Shown: positions 62,142-64,000 of the stretch, piece after piece
Position numbering within the stretch: the first letter of the stretch is position 1
Layout: each line of letters opens with the position of its first letter
Assembly (NCBI GenBank): GCA_030431695.1
Contig: JAUIIU010000002.1
Span: forward strand, 1-64,000
DNA from: Bacteroidia bacterium
Lineage (GTDB): Bacteria > Bacteroidota > Bacteroidia > Flavobacteriales > Flavobacteriaceae
Reading direction: 5' to 3'
DNA length: 64,000 bases
Translations under genes and position numbers: made by a program
The notes under the pieces: model-generated
Seen by the model: only the letters and a program-made list of their open reading frames with translations
Databases searched by the model: none
What the model was told of the DNA's origin: nothing

Positions 62142-63351
62142 ATTTCAGAAATTAGTATTTCTCGGACTCGTGATCATTGTCGGGTCATTGGTGTATCTGG
62201 AAGCGTCCAAACCTGAGCCGGTGAACTGGTTTCCTAGTTATACCACTTCAGACAAGATACCATTGGGAACTTATGTGTTAGACCAGTTGTTGGAAGATAA
62301 GCTCGATGAGAATTACCTAAAGGTCAATATTCCGCCCTTCGAACAATTGAGGGATTCGAATTTTTCCGGGAATTACTTCTTTGTGAACAATTCCATCGAT
62401 TTTGACCGTGCTGAAGTGGATAAATTACTGGACTGGGCCAGTCGGGGAAATACGGTTTTCGTTTCAGCGAATTATCACAGCTACGAACTGATGGACACAC
62501 TCAAGATCGAAATGCGCAACGACTGGGTGGCTGGTAACCTGGGCTCTGAACCGCTTCTGAACCTCAGCAATCCTAAACTCAGGGCGAAGGATCCCTATCA
62601 TATCCAGCGCGATTTCGACGTGCGGTATTTCGAAGCCATTGATACCTTGAACCAGGTGGTGTTGGGGGAAAGTCAGTTGTATACAGATACCCTGGCCATG
62701 ACCGATCCCAAAGTGAACTTTATAAAAGCACCAATTGGAAAAGGTGCTATTTTCCTGCATGCGCAACCGGAGATCTTCTCGAACTATTTCCTTCTTTGGG
62801 AAGAACATGCCGAACATACTGAAAACGTGCTTTCCTATGTTCAGAATGGAAAACCATTCTACTACGACAATTACTATAAGTCCGGAAAACCTATTAATCT
62901 TTCACCCCTGTACATCCTCCTGGGCAACAAATACCTCAAATGGTCGTATTATTTCGTATTGATCGGGGCCTTGCTGTATGTACTTTTTGAAGGAAAACGA
63001 AAACAACGGAAGATCCCGATTGTGAAACCACTTCGGAACCAGACCTTCGAATACACGCGAACCATAGCGGGGATGTATCTGGACCGAAGGGAATTCCACG
63101 ATGTTGCCAGGAAGCAGATAGCATTATTTATGGACCATGTTCGTACACAGTACCGTGTTCCAACCAATAATATCAACAGCAGGTTCTTCAATACAGTAGC
63201 GGCACGAAGCGGTAATACCTTCGAAGAGACAAGAGAACTATTCATATACCTGGAACAGATAGAGAACAAACCCGAGATCTCCAGGCAGGAGCTCAGGGAA
63301 TTACACAATAAAATTGAATCATTTAAACAGCAGATAGATGGAAAATCCTGA
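62134..63351 (+). CDS. DUF4350 domain protein
   Basis: 405 residues with an N-terminal helix ([18 protein letters not shown]), a soluble domain of about 230 residues with [18 protein letters not shown] at its start and [12 protein letters not shown] in the middle (a DUF4350/GATase-like fold), and a second helix near 270-288. The cytoplasmic C-terminal region is basic and helical ([17 protein letters not shown]). It overlaps both neighbours (8 and 14 bases). Confidence 0.85.
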   Translation: MSRFQKLVFLGLVIIVGSLVYLEASKPEPVNWFPSYTTSDKIPLGTYVLDQLLEDKLDENYLKVNIPPFEQLRDSNFSGNYFFVNNSIDFDRAEVDKLLDWASRGNTVFVSANYHSYELMDTLKIEMRNDWVAGNLGSEPLLNLSNPKLRAKDPYHIQRDFDVRYFEAIDTLNQVVLGESQLYTDTLAMTDPKVNFIKAPIGKGAIFLHAQPEIFSNYFLLWEEHAEHTENVLSYVQNGKPFYYDNYYKSGKPINLSPLYILLGNKYLKWSYYFVLIGALLYVLFEGKRKQRKIPIVKPLRNQTFEYTRTIAGMYLDRREFHDVARKQIALFMDHVRTQYRVPTNNINSRFFNTVAARSGNTFEETRELFIYLEQIENKPEISRQELRELHNKIESFKQQIDGKS

Positions 63352-64000
63352 AGAAACCAACGAAGAACTTCATTTCAACAACAGAATCCCACTGGATGAA
63401 CTGAAGAACGCCGTTTCACAGATCAAAGAACAACTCAATAAGGTGATCATAGGCCAGGAGGAGTTCATAGAACTTCTCATCGTGAGTTTACTGGCAAATG
63501 GCCATGTACTTATCGAAGGAGTTCCCGGTATCGCCAAGACCATTACGGCCAAATTGTTCGCCAAAACCCTGAAAACGGATTTCAGCAGGATACAATTCAC
63601 ACCAGACCTCATGCCCAGTGATGTCCTGGGAACTTCGGTATTAAACATGAAGCAGAGTGAATTCGAATTTAAAAAAGGTCCGATTTTCAGCAATATCATC
63701 CTTATCGACGAGATCAACAGGGCTCCTGCAAAAACACAGGCGGCATTGTTCGAAGTGATGGAAGAACGGCAGATCACCATGGATGGTATCAGGTACGATA
63801 TGGAGTACCCCTTCATGGTGTTGGCCACGCAAAACCCGGTCGAGCAGGAAGGCACCTATCCCCTTCCGGAGGCTCAGCTGGACCGTTTCCTGTTTAAGAT
63901 CAAAGTAGGCTACCCCAGCCTTGATAATGAGGTGGACATTCTGAAGTCACATCACGAACGAAAACTAACCGCTCCCGAATCCCTGATCTCCGGAGTTTTG
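63338..64000 (+). CDS. MoxR family AAA+ ATPase, 3' partial
   Basis: The reading frame starts at ATG 63338 inside the DUF4350 gene and is open to the right edge (221 codons visible). Walker A is EGVPGIAKT (near 59), Walker B is [10 protein letters not shown] (near 122), and sensor 1 is [23 protein letters not shown]. These are the classic MoxR signatures. MoxR proteins act as chaperones with DUF58/VWA partners, likely encoded beyond the edge. It is distinct from the shorter MoxR-like gene at 21851, whose Walker B is NE rather than DE. Confidence 0.95.
   Translation, partial: MENPEETNEELHFNNRIPLDELKNAVSQIKEQLNKVIIGQEEFIELLIVSLLANGHVLIEGVPGIAKTITAKLFAKTLKTDFSRIQFTPDLMPSDVLGTSVLNMKQSEFEFKKGPIFSNIILIDEINRAPAKTQAALFEVMEERQITMDGIRYDMEYPFMVLATQNPVEQEGTYPLPEAQLDRFLFKIKVGYPSLDNEVDILKSHHERKLTAPESLISGVL

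Overview
The window looks like chromosome from a marine member of the Flavobacteriaceae (Bacteroidota). Supporting signs are: two M36 metalloproteases ending in type IX secretion (T9SS) sorting domains; many lipoproteins with short Bacteroidota-style lipoboxes; a SusC-like TonB-dependent receptor with a carboxypeptidase-regulatory N-domain; LytS/LytTR two-component systems; a LETM1-related biofilm protein; promoters of the TAnnTTTG (-7) type; and frequent TTG/GTG starts without a Shine-Dalgarno sequence. No rRNA, tRNA, IS element, prophage or CRISPR array was seen, and no gene-free stretch exceeds 300 bases.

Layout. 1-1916: LytS histidine kinase (cut by the left edge) and its LytTR regulator. 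1995-10409: fatty-acid degradation (acyl-CoA synthetase, MarR regulator, hydroxyacyl-CoA dehydrogenase/enoyl-CoA hydratase fusion, thiolase, acyl-CoA dehydrogenase), with an S23-type four-helix-bundle gene inserted and repeat-rich spacers around it. 10667-19446: secreted proteins and peptidases (M23, M28, M1), a YdeI-like protein and a large TolB-propeller/amidohydrolase. 19455-24459: a very small ABC transporter, a BON-LysM protein, a TauE/SafE exporter, and a MoxR-like ATPase/VWA pair. 24577-33017: sortilin/BNR protein, S9 peptidase, DUF2490 protein, Cu/Zn superoxide dismutase and small soluble enzymes. 33220-39494: tandem M36 T9SS proteases. 39721-42487: TPR lipoprotein and a DUF4331 domain split over two genes. 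42785-43987: LETM1-related protein.

44000-50986 is the most interesting block. It is a single-strand array containing a TonB-dependent receptor, DUF2141 protein, a candidate 35-residue membrane peptide, a TPR-like protein, a LytS-type kinase with a C-terminal 2TM domain, four free-standing 2TM proteins and a LytTR regulator. Three near-identical direct-repeat sites (CGAACTGT-N13-CGAACTGT on the + strand) lie 65-69 bases upstream of three of its genes. They match the known architecture of LytTR-domain operators. I infer a self-contained, autoregulated signalling module.

51205-64000: DUF1801 protein, membrane class III nucleotide cyclase, a protein with four 13-residue repeats, type II NADH dehydrogenase, sigma factor with a membrane partner, acyltransferase, Nudix CoA pyrophosphatase, cyclophilin lipoprotein, TRIC channel, and the start of a RDD/SpoIIM/DUF4129/DUF4350/MoxR cluster that runs off the right edge.

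Assignments rest on motifs read by eye; no database search was possible.
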